From: Lactobacillus xylocopicola
Lineage (GTDB): Bacteria > Bacillota > Bacilli > Lactobacillales > Lactobacillaceae
Direction of reading: 5' to 3'
Assembly (NCBI RefSeq): GCF_033096005.1
Contig: NZ_AP026803.1
Location: 292,501-356,500 of the forward strand
Length of the DNA: 64,000 nt
Shown: positions 1-9,566 of the stretch, piece by piece
How positions within the stretch are numbered: the first letter of the stretch is position 1
Layout of the letters: each line of letters starts with the position of its first letter
Made by a program: the position numbers and the translations under genes
Notes under the pieces: model-generated
What the model was told of the DNA's origin: nothing
The model's input: only the letters and a program-made list of their open reading frames with translations
Databases searched by the model: none

Positions 1-911
<911 letters not shown>

Positions 912-996
912 AAAGCGAGTGCAAGCTAAAGATTGCGGAAGGTAAATTTCGAAGGATTATATTTAGTTTTGAGTGTAAAAACTCAAAAAGAGAAAA

Positions 997-1114
997 GTAC
1001 GGTGGCAAGAGCAAGAAGGAAACACCTGTAACCATGCCGAACACAGCAGTTAAGCTTCTTAACGCCGAGCGTAGTTGGTGGGAGACTGCCTGCGAGGGTA
1101 GGACGCTGCCGTGC
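997..1114 (+). rRNA. 5S ribosomal RNA
   Basis: The conserved 5S core CCATGCCGAACACAGCAG is present at about 1033-1050, followed by the TTAAGC and GCCGAGCGTAGT segments. The terminal helix pairs GTACGGTGGC at the 5' end with GCTGCCGTGC at the 3' end. An 85-base spacer separates it from 23S and holds a small hairpin (TTTTGAG paired with CTCAAAA, 966-987). The ends are accurate to a few bases. Confidence 0.95.
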
Positions 1115-1125
1115 TTTTTTAATAT

Positions 1126-1198
1126 TCCGGCTTAGCTCAGTTGGTAGAGCGCTTGACTGTTAATCAAGATGTCGTCAGTTCGAGTCTGACAGCCGGAG
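1126..1198 (+). tRNA. tRNA-Asn (GTT)
   Basis: A 73-base cloverleaf lies 11 bases after 5S rRNA. The acceptor arms TCCGGCT and AGCCGGA pair fully. The anticodon loop CTGTTAA gives anticodon GTT, and the TTCGAGT T-loop is canonical. CCA is not encoded. It is probably co-transcribed with the rRNA operon and is followed directly by a terminator. Confidence 0.97.
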
Positions 1199-1210
1199 CA
1201 AGTGAGAGAA

Positions 1211-1234
1211 GAGGACCTGGGGGTCCTCTTTTTT
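1211..1234 (+). terminator. Intrinsic terminator of the rRNA/tRNA operon
   Basis: GAGGACC pairs with GGTCCTC around a short loop, followed by a T-tract. It closes the 23S-5S-tRNA-Asn unit. Confidence 0.9.
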
Positions 1235-1313
1235 GCGCGGAATTAATCCTTTCTTGTTATGCAAAAACCCGCTACTGTTATCTTAAAGATTGCTGAAAAT
1301 CGCCAATTACCGC

Positions 1314-1342
1314 GTGACTTAAGGTTTTTCAAAAGGTATAAT
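1314..1342 (+). promoter_or_regulatory. Probable sigma-A promoter of the man PTS operon
   Basis: GTGACT (1314-1319) is 17 bases from a perfect TATAAT (1337-1342). The likely transcript start is around 1350, about 30 bases before the manL start. No -24/-12 sigma-54 element was seen, although homologous operons in some Firmicutes use sigma-54. Confidence 0.55.
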
Positions 1343-1378
1343 AGTCGAGGATATATTTTATCTAAAGGAGGAAATCTC

Positions 1379-2380
1379 ATGGTAGGAATTGTATTAGCCA
1401 GCCATGGCGGTTTCGCCGATGGAATTGCGCAGTCTGCGCAAATGCTGTTCGGCGAACAAGACAATTTTGCCCATGTTATTTTGACGCCTGATGAGGGGCC
1501 AGATGACATTAAAGGTAAAATGGAAGACGCGATTGCTTCATTTGACAGTCAAGATGAAGTATTACTAATCGTTGATCTATGGGGAGGTACACCATTCAAC
1601 CAGGCGAATAGTTTACTTGAAGAAAAACCTGCTTGGGCTGTTGTATCAGGTATGAATTTACCAATGGTGGTAGAAGCGTTAACGCAACGGATGACGAATC
1701 CTGAGGCCACTGCGCACGAAGTTGCGACTGCAATTATTACCCCAGCTCAGGAAGGAATTAAGACTAAGCCAGCTGACTTAATGCCAACAGCAGCTAATCA
1801 AGCTGCTCCTATGACTAAAGCTGCTGACCAAAAGGAAATTCCCGAAGGAACTGTTGTGGGCGATGGTCACATTAAATTTGTGTTAGCCAGAATTGATTCA
1901 CGGTTGCTGCATGGTCAGGTCGCTACTGGCTGGATTCCAGCAATGCATCCAGACCGAGTTATTGTCGTTTCTGACAGTGTGGCTAAGGATGAAATGCGTA
2001 AGAGCATGATTCGTGAAGCAGCGCCAGCGGGCGTTAAAGCTCATACGGTGCCAATCGAAAAAATGATTGAAATTGCCCAAGATCCACGTTTTGGAAACAC
2101 TCATGCCCTGTTACTCTTTGAAAATCCCGAAGATGTTTTAAAGGTAGTCAAAGCGGGGGTTAATATCGAGACGGTTAATGTGGGCTCAATGTCTTACCGG
2201 GTTGGCGATGTTAATGCTAACAATGTATTGTCGATGAACCAAGAAGACGTCGACACTTTCCATGAACTTGAAAAGATGGGCGTTAAGTATGATGTTCGTA
2301 AGGTTCCGACCGATAAGTCAGGCAACATGGATGCAATTTTGGCTAAGGCTCAAAGTTTACTAGACGAACAAAAGAAATAA
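1379..2380 (+). CDS. manL: Mannose-class PTS EIIAB (ManL)
   Basis: This cytoplasmic fusion subunit of the glucose/mannose PTS passes phosphate from HPr to the incoming sugar. The N-terminal IIA domain (about 1-130) has the phospho-acceptor His9 in SHGG and the typical LWGGTPFN motif. An Ala/Lys/Pro-rich linker follows, then the IIB domain (about 170-333) with His178 in LLHGQV. The start is the ATG at 1379, 5 bases after AAAGGAGG. The open frame extends 40 codons upstream, but that stretch contains the promoter. It is first of four genes with manM, manN and manO. The 333-residue length is normal for the family. Confidence 0.96.
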   Translation: MVGIVLASHGGFADGIAQSAQMLFGEQDNFAHVILTPDEGPDDIKGKMEDAIASFDSQDEVLLIVDLWGGTPFNQANSLLEEKPAWAVVSGMNLPMVVEALTQRMTNPEATAHEVATAIITPAQEGIKTKPADLMPTAANQAAPMTKAADQKEIPEGTVVGDGHIKFVLARIDSRLLHGQVATGWIPAMHPDRVIVVSDSVAKDEMRKSMIREAAPAGVKAHTVPIEKMIEIAQDPRFGNTHALLLFENPEDVLKVVKAGVNIETVNVGSMSYRVGDVNANNVLSMNQEDVDTFHELEKMGVKYDVRKVPTDKSGNMDAILAKAQSLLDEQKK

Positions 2381-2398
2381 TAGGATAGGAGCAAAAAA

Positions 2399-3205
2399 AT
2401 GAATGCTATTCAAATGATTTTAGTTGTTCTTGTTGCCTTTTTAGCTGGTATGGAAGGCATCTTGGATCAATGGGAATTTCACCAACCTCTGGTTGCCTGT
2501 ACGCTAATTGGATTGGTTACGGGACACTTAGACTTGGGAATTATGTTAGGTGGTTATTTACAAATGATCGCCCTCGGTTGGGCTAATATTGGTGCAGCTG
2601 TGGCTCCCGATGCTGCTTTGGCTTCCGTTGCCTCAGCTATCATCTTAGTTCAAAGTGGCCAAGGTACCAAGGGAATCGGTATGGCTACGGGGATTGCGAT
2701 GCCATTAGCCGTTGCCGGTTTGTTCTTGACCATGATTGTGCGGACTATTTCTACTGGTATTGTGCACATTATGGATGCTGATGCTAAAAAGGGCAATTGG
2801 CGCAAAATCAATATGTGGCAATGGCTTGATGTCTGCTTGCAAGGGTTACGAATTGCTATCCCTGCTGCTTTGTTGCTTGCTATTCCCGCCTCAACTGTTC
2901 AGTACTGGTTGGGCTTAATGCCTGCTTGGCTAAGTGAAGGCATGCAAATCGGTGGTGCTATGGTGGTAGCAGTTGGTTATGCAATGGTAATTAACATGAT
3001 GGCCAGTCGTGAAGTTTGGCCATTCTTTGCCATCGGTTTTGCCCTGGCAGCAATTCAAAATTTAACCCTAATTGCTTTGGGTGCAATCGGATTAGCAATG
3101 GCTGTGATGTACTTGGCACTTGAGTCAAAGGGTGGCAGCAGCAATTCAAATTCAGATAATGACGGTACCGGCGACCCACTCGGCGATATCATTGATGATT
3201 ATTAA
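2399..3205 (+). CDS. manM: Mannose-class PTS EIIC membrane subunit (ManM)
   Basis: This is a 268-residue integral membrane protein that forms the sugar channel together with IID. It is strongly hydrophobic, with several transmembrane helices and the IIC signature region (MEGILDQWEF, then the GLVTGHLDLGIMLGG stretch) near the N-terminus. The C-terminus is a short acidic, Gly/Ser/Asn-rich tail, as in many lactobacillar ManM proteins. ATG follows ATAGGAGC by 7 bases. It lies 18 bases after manL, in the same operon. Mannose-class IIC proteins of this operon often also act as class IIa bacteriocin receptors. Confidence 0.95.
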   Translation: MNAIQMILVVLVAFLAGMEGILDQWEFHQPLVACTLIGLVTGHLDLGIMLGGYLQMIALGWANIGAAVAPDAALASVASAIILVQSGQGTKGIGMATGIAMPLAVAGLFLTMIVRTISTGIVHIMDADAKKGNWRKINMWQWLDVCLQGLRIAIPAALLLAIPASTVQYWLGLMPAWLSEGMQIGGAMVVAVGYAMVINMMASREVWPFFAIGFALAAIQNLTLIALGAIGLAMAVMYLALESKGGSSNSNSDNDGTGDPLGDIIDDY

Positions 3206-3232
3206 AGTGATATTTAAGAGGAGGATTTTATT

Positions 3233-4147
3233 ATGGCTGATCAAAAAATCAAATTAACTAAAACCGACCGCTTCAAAGTAATGTGGCACTCACAATTCTT
3301 GCAGGCTTCTTGGAATTATGAAAGAATGCAGAACGGTGGGTTCGCATATTCGATGATCCCAGCTTTGCGTAAGTTATATTCTGACAAGGATGATATGGCA
3401 GCAGCTCTTGAGCGACACTTGGTGTTCTTCAATGTGCACCCCTACCTAGTTTCACCAATTTTGGGTGTTACGCTGGCTTTAGAAGAGGATAAGGCTAATG
3501 GTGCTCCGGTTGAAGACGAGGCTATTCAGGGTGTTAAGGTTGGAATGATGGGACCGCTGGCCGGTGTCGGCGACCCAGTCTTCTGGTACACGGTAAGACC
3601 AATTGTTGGAGCCTTGGGTGCTTCAATGGCGATTCAGGGTAACCTGCTGGGACCAATTCTGTTCTTTGTTATCTGGAACGCAATTAGATTGGCATTTATG
3701 TGGTACACCCAGGAATTCGGTTATCGTGCGGGTTCTGCAATTACTAACGATGTGTCCGGTGGACTTTTGCAAAAGGTTACCCGAGGCGCTTCGATGATGG
3801 GAATGTTCGTTTTAGGTTCACTAATTGAGCGCTGGGTTAACATCAAGTTCACCCCAATCGTCTCGAAAACACCAATTCAAAAGGGTGGCTACATTGATTG
3901 GAACTCACTTCCAGCTGGTGCCAAAGGGATTCAACAAGCTTTGATTGATCAAAGTAATGGCTTGTCTTTAACCAAGTTCAAGGTAACAACGCTGCAGAAC
4001 AATTTGGATATGTTAATCCCAGGTCTTGCTGGTCTCTTATTAACCTTCTTCTGTATGTGGTTATTAAAGAAGAAAGTTTCACCAATTGTGATCATCATCG
4101 GTATTTTTATTGTCGGTGTGGTATTGCACGTTTTGCATGTACTGTAA
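3233..4147 (+). CDS. manN: Mannose-class PTS EIID membrane subunit (ManN)
   Basis: This is the 304-residue IID partner of ManM in the membrane permease. It shows the family motif SWNYERMQNGGFAY near residue 25, the GMMGPLAGVGDP motif in the middle and hydrophobic C-terminal helices. It contains the 30-50-residue insertion (near residues 205-240) found in glucose/mannose-type IID proteins and absent from the IID proteins at 29.0 and 49.4 kb. The start follows AGGAGG. It ends 3 bases before manO. Confidence 0.95.
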   Translation: MADQKIKLTKTDRFKVMWHSQFLQASWNYERMQNGGFAYSMIPALRKLYSDKDDMAAALERHLVFFNVHPYLVSPILGVTLALEEDKANGAPVEDEAIQGVKVGMMGPLAGVGDPVFWYTVRPIVGALGASMAIQGNLLGPILFFVIWNAIRLAFMWYTQEFGYRAGSAITNDVSGGLLQKVTRGASMMGMFVLGSLIERWVNIKFTPIVSKTPIQKGGYIDWNSLPAGAKGIQQALIDQSNGLSLTKFKVTTLQNNLDMLIPGLAGLLLTFFCMWLLKKKVSPIVIIIGIFIVGVVLHVLHVL

Positions 4148-4150
4148 AAA

Positions 4151-4513
4151 ATGGTTGAATCAAGTAATACCAACTTCGATTTAACATCCAGTGCAACTTG
4201 GTTTCGCGGTGTGGCGACCTACGGTAAAATCATGGTCGGCAATAAGGCATTTGAGTTTTACAATGACCGTAACCCCGCTGACTATGTCCAGATACCCTGG
4301 GCAGAAGTAACCTATGTTGTGGCTGATGTGCATTTTGGTGGCCGGTACATTCCGCGTTTTGAAGTTAGAACGCGTAAAAATGGGGAGTTTATCTTCTCGG
4401 CGCGCAATAACAAGGAAGCTTTGCGGGCTATCCGGAAGTATGTACCGGCTGATCGGATGCGGCGGGCCTTAGGTCTGTGGCAGAAGATTAAGAGTAGATT
4501 TATTCATAAATAG
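4151..4513 (+). CDS. manO: DUF956 family protein (ManO)
   Basis: This 120-residue soluble protein belongs to the DUF956/ManO family that regularly follows manLMN in lactobacilli, streptococci and listeriae. The fold appears to be a small PH-like beta barrel (alternating strands, IPWAEVTYVVADV, then RFEVRTRKNGEFIFSARN). The biochemical role is not settled; a regulatory or accessory function for the Man permease is usually assumed. It starts 3 bases after the manN stop, so translational coupling is likely. A strong terminator follows. Confidence 0.92.
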   Translation: MVESSNTNFDLTSSATWFRGVATYGKIMVGNKAFEFYNDRNPADYVQIPWAEVTYVVADVHFGGRYIPRFEVRTRKNGEFIFSARNNKEALRAIRKYVPADRMRRALGLWQKIKSRFIHK

Positions 4514-4514
4514 C

Positions 4515-4552
4515 AAAATTCCGCGGTAAGTAACCTTACCGCGGAATTTTTT
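4515..4552 (+). terminator. Terminator after manO
   Basis: A perfect 16-bp stem (AAAATTCCGCGGTAAG with CTTACCGCGGAATTTT, 4-base loop) is followed by Ts. It ends right at the 3' end of the convergent gene at 4555, and its symmetry lets it serve both strands. Confidence 0.95.
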
Positions 4553-4554
4553 GT

Positions 4555-5244
4555 CTAGTTTCTGCTAAAACGTTTAATTGTTCCTTTAACTTTTAACCTG
4601 TCAAAGATCTCACTTTGCAGCGCGTTAATAGCATTTTGCGCTCTGGCTTTTTGTTGATCAGTGATACCTTCAATAATTAAAATTGCATTCTTTGTTCTTT
4701 CTGTAAGCATGGTGCGCTCACCATCACGCCAGTTGAGAGAACGGCAGACGGCACCACTGGTGTCATAATAAATTACTTCTTGGGGACGGGGTGGGTCGTT
4801 TTTATCGGAGCCAATTGGATAGAAAGCCTCATTACCCTGTGCTAACCCTAAGTGCATGGTGCCAGTTAGCGTGTCGAGATCCTCACCCCCGCAGGGAACG
4901 CCATAGGTTAATGAAATGCTGTTGTAAATATCCACTAGAGGATTAATTGGGGTAAAGGTGTGGCCTTGGTCGACTCTTTTTAGTAAAGCCTCAATTGAAG
5001 CACGAGCCCCCTTTTTCTTTTTAAACTTGGTCATGACCGTGCGCCATTCGGCAATAACAGAATTATTCTTAAAGTCTGGCGCGGTTAAAAATGATTTAGC
5101 CTGTTCTTCAGCCTGACTAAGTAGCAATTGATACTCTGTTTGGTCGGTAGGGATATGGTTGTCAATGTTTCGTAATTCAATAGCAAAAATTTGTGCATCT
5201 GGAAACAATGACCAAAATTCTTGGTCAACAATTAGTGCAGTCAT
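4555..5244 (-). CDS. B3/4 domain protein (tRNA-synthetase editing-domain-like)
   Basis: The 229-residue soluble protein belongs to the B3/4 (phenylalanyl-tRNA synthetase beta editing-like) free-standing family. The central region (PINPLVDIYNSISLTYGVPCGGEDLD) is the hallmark of these proteins. They may edit mischarged tRNA or bind amino acids, but the substrate is not known. The start is the ATG at 5244 (MTALIVDQ), 8 bases after AGGAG, not the earlier in-frame ATG at 5271. It is separated from the upstream permease gene by a terminator-like hairpin and has no promoter after that hairpin, so expression probably needs read-through or antitermination. Confidence 0.85.
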   Translation of the reverse strand: MTALIVDQEFWSLFPDAQIFAIELRNIDNHIPTDQTEYQLLLSQAEEQAKSFLTAPDFKNNSVIAEWRTVMTKFKKKKGARASIEALLKRVDQGHTFTPINPLVDIYNSISLTYGVPCGGEDLDTLTGTMHLGLAQGNEAFYPIGSDKNDPPRPQEVIYYDTSGAVCRSLNWRDGERTMLTERTKNAILIIEGITDQQKARAQNAINALQSEIFDRLKVKGTIKRFSRN

Positions 5245-5268
5245 GGTAATTCTCCTAATAATAAAAAA

Positions 5269-5330
5269 CACTTAGTAAACTCTACTAAGACCTAAAGAGT
5301 TCACTAAGTGCGGTCACCCGGTGGCGACTA
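5269..5330 (-). promoter_or_regulatory. Candidate attenuator leader of the B3/4 gene
   Basis: Read on the minus strand, a 6-bp hairpin GTCGCC-ACCG-GGTGAC is followed directly by a 15-bp stem (CACTTAGTGAACTCT with AGAGTTTACTAAGTG) and a T-run. The AGGAG of the B3/4 gene comes only about 10 bases later. The element GGGTGACCGC partly resembles the T-box core (GGGTGGNACCGC) but lacks two bases, and there is no room for T-box stem I. It could instead be just the terminator of the permease gene. Confidence 0.6.
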
Positions 5331-5386
5331 TAATGTGTATTTAACTGTGATTTTAATATAAAATTTGAACAAAAACAAGTACCAAG

Positions 5387-6757
5387 CTAAGCTGCTTTTT
5401 CTTTAGTCCAAAGTTTAGCTGTGCTAGCTAGCAAAACGAAGATCAAAATTGCTACAATCATTGCTGTTCGGTTGGCTGGTAAAATTAATAGTAAAACAAT
5501 CATCAAGACAAAAAAGATTAGGGCAAGATAATCCAACCAAGGAAAACCCGGCATTTGAAAAGCGGTCAATTCTTGCTGGTTAGTCTTGAGACGGTATACG
5601 ATATGGGTAAGGAGCATTAAACACCAGATAATTAGGAACATACTGGTTGAGGTGGACGAGATAAAGTCAAAAGCACTGTTACCAATCATGATGATAACCA
5701 GTGGAGCAAGTGCCATGAGTCCAGCAGATAAGATGAGAGCATTCTGTGGTAGTTGCCGCCGCAGCTGACCGAAGGTTTTATTCCATTTGCCTTCACCGTT
5801 GAAAGTGGCTGAGAACAGTAAACGGCCAGCACTATACAGGAAGCTGTTGGTGGAGGAGACGGCTGCAGAAATCACCACAAAGTTGATGATTGAGCCGGCA
5901 TTTTTTATTCCAGTTGCGGCCAAGGTTTGCACAAAGGGACTGGATGAAGTGGAAATTTGGGGCCAAGGGATGACTATGAGAATAGCGATAATTGCTAATA
6001 CATAGAAAAGAATAATCCGCACGGGTACTTGGTTGATAGCCTTTTTGATAACAACCTGGGGATTCTGTGCTTCAGCAGCCGTTACCCCGACCAGTTCCAC
6101 ACCAACAAAGCTAAAGATAACCATTTGAAAGCCTGAGAAAAAGCCACTACTACCTTTAGCAAAAAATCCGCCATTAGTGGTTAGATTAGCAAGGGTCACG
6201 GGCCCAAAGCTAGTTTTACCACCGGTAGCTAATAAATAACCAACTAGAATAACAAAGGCAATTACGGTCACAATCTTGATAATGGCAAAGCTGAACTCCA
6301 GATTGCCAAAAAGCCGGGCCGACAGTAGGTTGATAAAGAGCAAAATAGCAATTGTGACCAGTCCCGGCACCCAGGTAGGCAAATGCGGAAACCAATACTG
6401 AAAGTAAATGCCCAAGGCCGTCATTTCGGCCATCCCCAGGGTTATCCAGCTAATCCAGTATAGGTAGCCGGTAATAAAACCTATATCTTTGCCAAGGTAT
6501 TTTTTAATAAAGTCAATGTAGGTGTGCTTGGATAAGTCGGAAACTATCAACTCTCCCAGTGCCCGCATCAATAGAAACAAAAAAATTCCGACAATCACGT
6601 AGATCAGAATAACGCTAGGACCGGTTCGCCGGATACTGTTGCCCACACCTAAAAATAAACCGGTACCAATTGTTCCGCCTAAGGCAATTAGCTGAATATG
6701 GGCGTTGGTCAGCGTCCGTTCATAAGTGGGTTCGCTTTTTTGGTCTTTTTTACTCAT
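5387..6757 (-). CDS. APC-superfamily amino-acid permease (AAT family)
   Basis: This 456-residue protein with about 12 transmembrane helices imports an amino acid by proton symport. The N-terminal motif IALGGTIGTGLFLGVG (about 28-43) and the later SFVGVELVGVTAAEAQNP motif are diagnostic of the AAT family (CycA/ProY/LysP-like). Exact substrate cannot be read from the sequence. The ATG at 6757 follows a weak GGAGTGATC. It lies upstream of the B3/4 gene in the same direction; a shared amino-acid response is possible. Confidence 0.92.
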   Translation of the reverse strand: MSKKDQKSEPTYERTLTNAHIQLIALGGTIGTGLFLGVGNSIRRTGPSVILIYVIVGIFLFLLMRALGELIVSDLSKHTYIDFIKKYLGKDIGFITGYLYWISWITLGMAEMTALGIYFQYWFPHLPTWVPGLVTIAILLFINLLSARLFGNLEFSFAIIKIVTVIAFVILVGYLLATGGKTSFGPVTLANLTTNGGFFAKGSSGFFSGFQMVIFSFVGVELVGVTAAEAQNPQVVIKKAINQVPVRIILFYVLAIIAILIVIPWPQISTSSSPFVQTLAATGIKNAGSIINFVVISAAVSSTNSFLYSAGRLLFSATFNGEGKWNKTFGQLRRQLPQNALILSAGLMALAPLVIIMIGNSAFDFISSTSTSMFLIIWCLMLLTHIVYRLKTNQQELTAFQMPGFPWLDYLALIFFVLMIVLLLILPANRTAMIVAILIFVLLASTAKLWTKEKAA

Positions 6758-6924
6758 CAGATCACTCCATTTTTTAAACTAGGATATTATTTAATTATAA
6801 CATTAACCCAATAGCTTGATTTAAAGGACCAGTAAAAATACTAGGTTGTCCTAATTTTAAAAAAATAGTCCAGCGGGCTTTTCTTGTAGTATGATAAATT
6901 TACTAAAAATGGGAGGGTATTTAA

Positions 6925-7467
6925 ATGTTTGTTAGCCGTAACTTCACGCTTAATAATCTGACTATTCAGTTGGCTTTACCGGAACTCAGCCATGCGCCGG
7001 CCTTGTTTGAGTTGGTTAAACAAGATCGCTCAGAGTTGTCCCGCTTTTTGCCATGGGCTGATAAAGTGGTAACTGTGCAAGATGAAGTTGACTTTATTAA
7101 GATGATGCGGGTAGATACGGCCAATTATCGGAAATTAGTGCTAGTCGTTTTAGTTGATCATCAACCAGCAGGCATGGTTGATGTGCACAAGATTAACTTG
7201 AAAAACGAAAGCGGTGAAATTGGATACTGGCTTGGGCAAGCCTTCCAAGGTCAAGGTATTATGACCAAGGCAGTAGAGCAGGTAATTGACCTTGCCTGGG
7301 TAGAACTCGGTTTGCATCGGTTGAATTTAGTGGCCGAGCATGATAACCATGCTAGTCGGGCAATTGCCACCCGGCTGCATTTTACCCATGTTGCTTTACT
7401 CAAGGATGAGTTGAAATATCATGGCAAATTTCATGACCTAGATCTGTATACAATAATTGGTAAATAA
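6925..7467 (+). CDS. GNAT N-acetyltransferase, RimJ/RimL type
   Basis: The 180-residue cytoplasmic enzyme transfers acetyl from acetyl-CoA to an amine, in this subfamily often an N-terminal amine of a ribosomal protein. The order of elements is typical: GEIGYWLGQAFQGQGIMTKAV holds the acetyl-CoA-binding loop Q/RxxGxG/A, followed by LHRLNLVAEHDNHASRAIATRLHF. The start is ATG 6925 after GGGAGGG. It is monocistronic and convergent with galE across a bidirectional terminator. The actual acceptor is unknown. Confidence 0.88.
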   Translation: MFVSRNFTLNNLTIQLALPELSHAPALFELVKQDRSELSRFLPWADKVVTVQDEVDFIKMMRVDTANYRKLVLVVLVDHQPAGMVDVHKINLKNESGEIGYWLGQAFQGQGIMTKAVEQVIDLAWVELGLHRLNLVAEHDNHASRAIATRLHFTHVALLKDELKYHGKFHDLDLYTIIGK

Positions 7468-7536
7468 ATAGTTAAGTAGAATTTTGGTCGCTGATAATAA
7501 AGCTCAATTTTCTGTCTTTTAGCTAATTTAGTTATA

Positions 7537-7577
7537 AAAATGAGTCCCAAAAGTTGTCTAACTTTCGGGACTCATTT
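7537..7577. terminator. Bidirectional terminator between the GNAT gene and galE
   Basis: AAAATGAGTCCC(A)AAAGTT pairs with AACTTT(C)GGGACTCATTT around a short loop, with A-tract and T-tract on the two sides. It sits between convergent genes. Confidence 0.92.
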
Positions 7578-7607
7578 CATGCTCTAAGGTGTTGCCAGCT
7601 TTTTTAT

Positions 7608-8597
7608 TTAGTCATCGTAGCCATTGGGGCAAGTCTGATGCCACTTCCAGGCACTAGCGATAACTTCTTGGACATTTTCGTGTTGAGGCTGCCACTTTAA
7701 GATAGTTCTTGCTTTAGTTGAATCAGCTACCAGACTGTCAGGGTCCCCGCCTCGTCTTGGGCCCATTGTATAGGGAATGTCAATACCGGTAACTTCACAT
7801 GCCGCCTGCAAAATTTCTAAATTAGAATAACCATGAGCTGTGCCCAGGTTAAAGATATCTGACTTGTTGGTTGTCATCAAATGCTTAAGTGCTAGGATAT
7901 GGGCATCAACTAAGTCAGAAATTTCCACGTAGTCGCGCACGTTAGTGCCGTCTTTAGTGTCATAGTCATTTCCGAAGATGGTCAACTTGCCATCACCGCT
8001 AACTGCGCTCTTGAGAATGTTGGGGATTAGGTGAGTTTCAGGTGCGTGGTCTTCTCCGGTTTTACCGTCACTAGAAGCTCCCGCAACGTTAAAGTAACGT
8101 AGGGCAATCGACTTAATTCCATCGGCCTGGTCAGCCCAGTGCATAATCTTTTCCATCATGAGCTTAGTTTCACCGTAGGGATTGATTGGCTCCGTCGGTG
8201 AATCTTCAGTGATTGGTAGTTGCTTGGGTATACCATAAGTTGCTGCACTTGATGAAAAGACTAGGTAGTTGACGCCAGCATCCTTCATTGCTTCAAGTAA
8301 GGCAATCATGCCAGAGACATTGTTGTCGTAATACTTTAAAGGCTTTTTTACGGATTCTGGCACGAGGGAGTATGCAGCAAAGTGCATTACGGCGTCAATG
8401 TGCTCATTGCGCAAAATCTGGCTAACTAAAAACTTATTTTCAATGTCGCCTTGATAAAACTTGGCTTGGGGGTCAACCGCTTTACGGTGACCGGTGTAGA
8501 GGGCGTCGAGTACGACCACCTCATTACCCTGGTTAATGAGTCCTCTAACTGCGTTAGAGCCAATATAGCCCGCTCCACCAACAACTAATATACGCAT
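7608..8597 (-). CDS. galE: UDP-glucose 4-epimerase
   Basis: GalE interconverts UDP-galactose and UDP-glucose in the Leloir pathway and for wall-polysaccharide precursors. The 329 residues show the NAD-binding GGAGYIG at 7-13, the catalytic SSSAATYG stretch with the YGETK (YxxxK) motif, and the C-terminal GPRRGGDPDSLVAD substrate region. The ATG at 8597 is chosen because an earlier ATG at 8609 overlaps the GGAGGT ribosome site. It stands alone, without galK or galT nearby, and is divergent from the nitroreductase gene. Confidence 0.97.
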   Translation of the reverse strand: MRILVVGGAGYIGSNAVRGLINQGNEVVVLDALYTGHRKAVDPQAKFYQGDIENKFLVSQILRNEHIDAVMHFAAYSLVPESVKKPLKYYDNNVSGMIALLEAMKDAGVNYLVFSSSAATYGIPKQLPITEDSPTEPINPYGETKLMMEKIMHWADQADGIKSIALRYFNVAGASSDGKTGEDHAPETHLIPNILKSAVSGDGKLTIFGNDYDTKDGTNVRDYVEISDLVDAHILALKHLMTTNKSDIFNLGTAHGYSNLEILQAACEVTGIDIPYTMGPRRGGDPDSLVADSTKARTILKWQPQHENVQEVIASAWKWHQTCPNGYDD

Positions 8598-8723
8598 AAT
8601 TACCTCCATTGAATATAAATAGCTAAGTAAATTTTAGCACAGCGTAGCAAAAGTGGGGGACATTTTTTATGCTATAATGAAGTTACTTACTTATTATTAG
8701 TAATATAGAAAGAAGCGCTAACC

Positions 8724-9482
8724 ATGATGCACAATTCAACAATTGATCAGCAGCTTGATCACCGATCGATTCGAAAATTTAAGGATAAGCAGCTCACTAA
8801 GGACCAGCTGACCACCCTTTATACGGTCTTCCAGCATACGGCCACTAGCATGTTCATGCAGAATGCAACGCTGCTGCACATCACTGCTGAAAGCAAAAGA
8901 GCAAAGATCAGGGAATTATGCGGGCAGCAATATGTTGGAGCAGAAGGTGACTTGTTAATTTTTGTGGTTGACTTGTACCGCAATCAGCAAATTCGCCAGC
9001 AACTAGGGCAGGACGATGGCCGGGTGCATACGACAGATATTTTCTTCCAGGGGATGGATGACACCTTGCTGGCCTGGCAAAATGTGGCCAATGCAGTGGA
9101 GAGTATGGGGCTAGGTTATGTGCCGCTGGGCACGATTAACGATCATCCCTTGGCAATGTTAGATGTGCTAGACCTGCCCGAATTGACTTTTCCGGCGCTA
9201 GGGATGCAAGTTGGGGTCCCAGACCAGCAGCCGCAACTTAAGCCGCGATTGCCACTTGAGTTTACCACCTTTGAAAATGACTATTCGCGCAACTTTAAAG
9301 TTGATGATCTCAAGGATTACGACCAGGAGGTAACCACGTATTATGACCTGCGTGATGCCAACCGGCGCATTGACTCTTTTACCAAACAGATTACTGGTAA
9401 TAAGTTAAACATTAAGACCATTGATCGCGATCAGTTGCCAGAATTATTGCATAAACAGAAACTGTGTCTAGATTGGAAATAA
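8724..9482 (+). CDS. NfsA-like nitroreductase / flavin reductase family oxidoreductase
   Basis: This 252-residue FMN-dependent oxidoreductase belongs to the group of nitroreductases that use NADPH to reduce nitro compounds or flavin. The N-terminal HRSIRKFKDKQLTKDQ motif, the central ANAVESMGLGYVPLG motif and the ALGMQVGVPDQQPQLKPRLP motif are typical. A TATAAT lies at 8673-8678. The start is ATG 8724; an adjacent second ATG makes the exact first residue uncertain by one. Physiological substrate unknown. Confidence 0.88.
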   Translation: MMHNSTIDQQLDHRSIRKFKDKQLTKDQLTTLYTVFQHTATSMFMQNATLLHITAESKRAKIRELCGQQYVGAEGDLLIFVVDLYRNQQIRQQLGQDDGRVHTTDIFFQGMDDTLLAWQNVANAVESMGLGYVPLGTINDHPLAMLDVLDLPELTFPALGMQVGVPDQQPQLKPRLPLEFTTFENDYSRNFKVDDLKDYDQEVTTYYDLRDANRRIDSFTKQITGNKLNIKTIDRDQLPELLHKQKLCLDWK

Positions 9483-9503
9483 GGTAAGATTTGGCAGATA
9501 ATG

Positions 9504-9541
9504 AAAAGCCCCGTAAATTGTTCAACTTACGGGGCTCATTT
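9504..9541. terminator. Terminator between nitroreductase and surface-protein gene
   Basis: AAAAGCCCCGTAA pairs with TTACGGGGCT around TTGTTCAAC. It lies between convergent genes and can work on both strands, though the T-run on the plus strand is interrupted. Confidence 0.85.
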
Positions 9542-9566
9542 CTTGGTCATGCACAATTAATTATTT

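Noticed and set aside
1259..1378. 40-codon N-terminal extension of ManL
   Set aside because: The stretch contains the TATAAT promoter and the AAAGGAGG ribosome site; the product from 1379 matches the normal ManL start.
5269..5345. True T-box riboswitch upstream of the B3/4 gene
   Set aside because: The core lacks two conserved bases and only about 77 bases separate the permease stop from the terminator, too little for stem I. Kept only as an unclassified attenuator.
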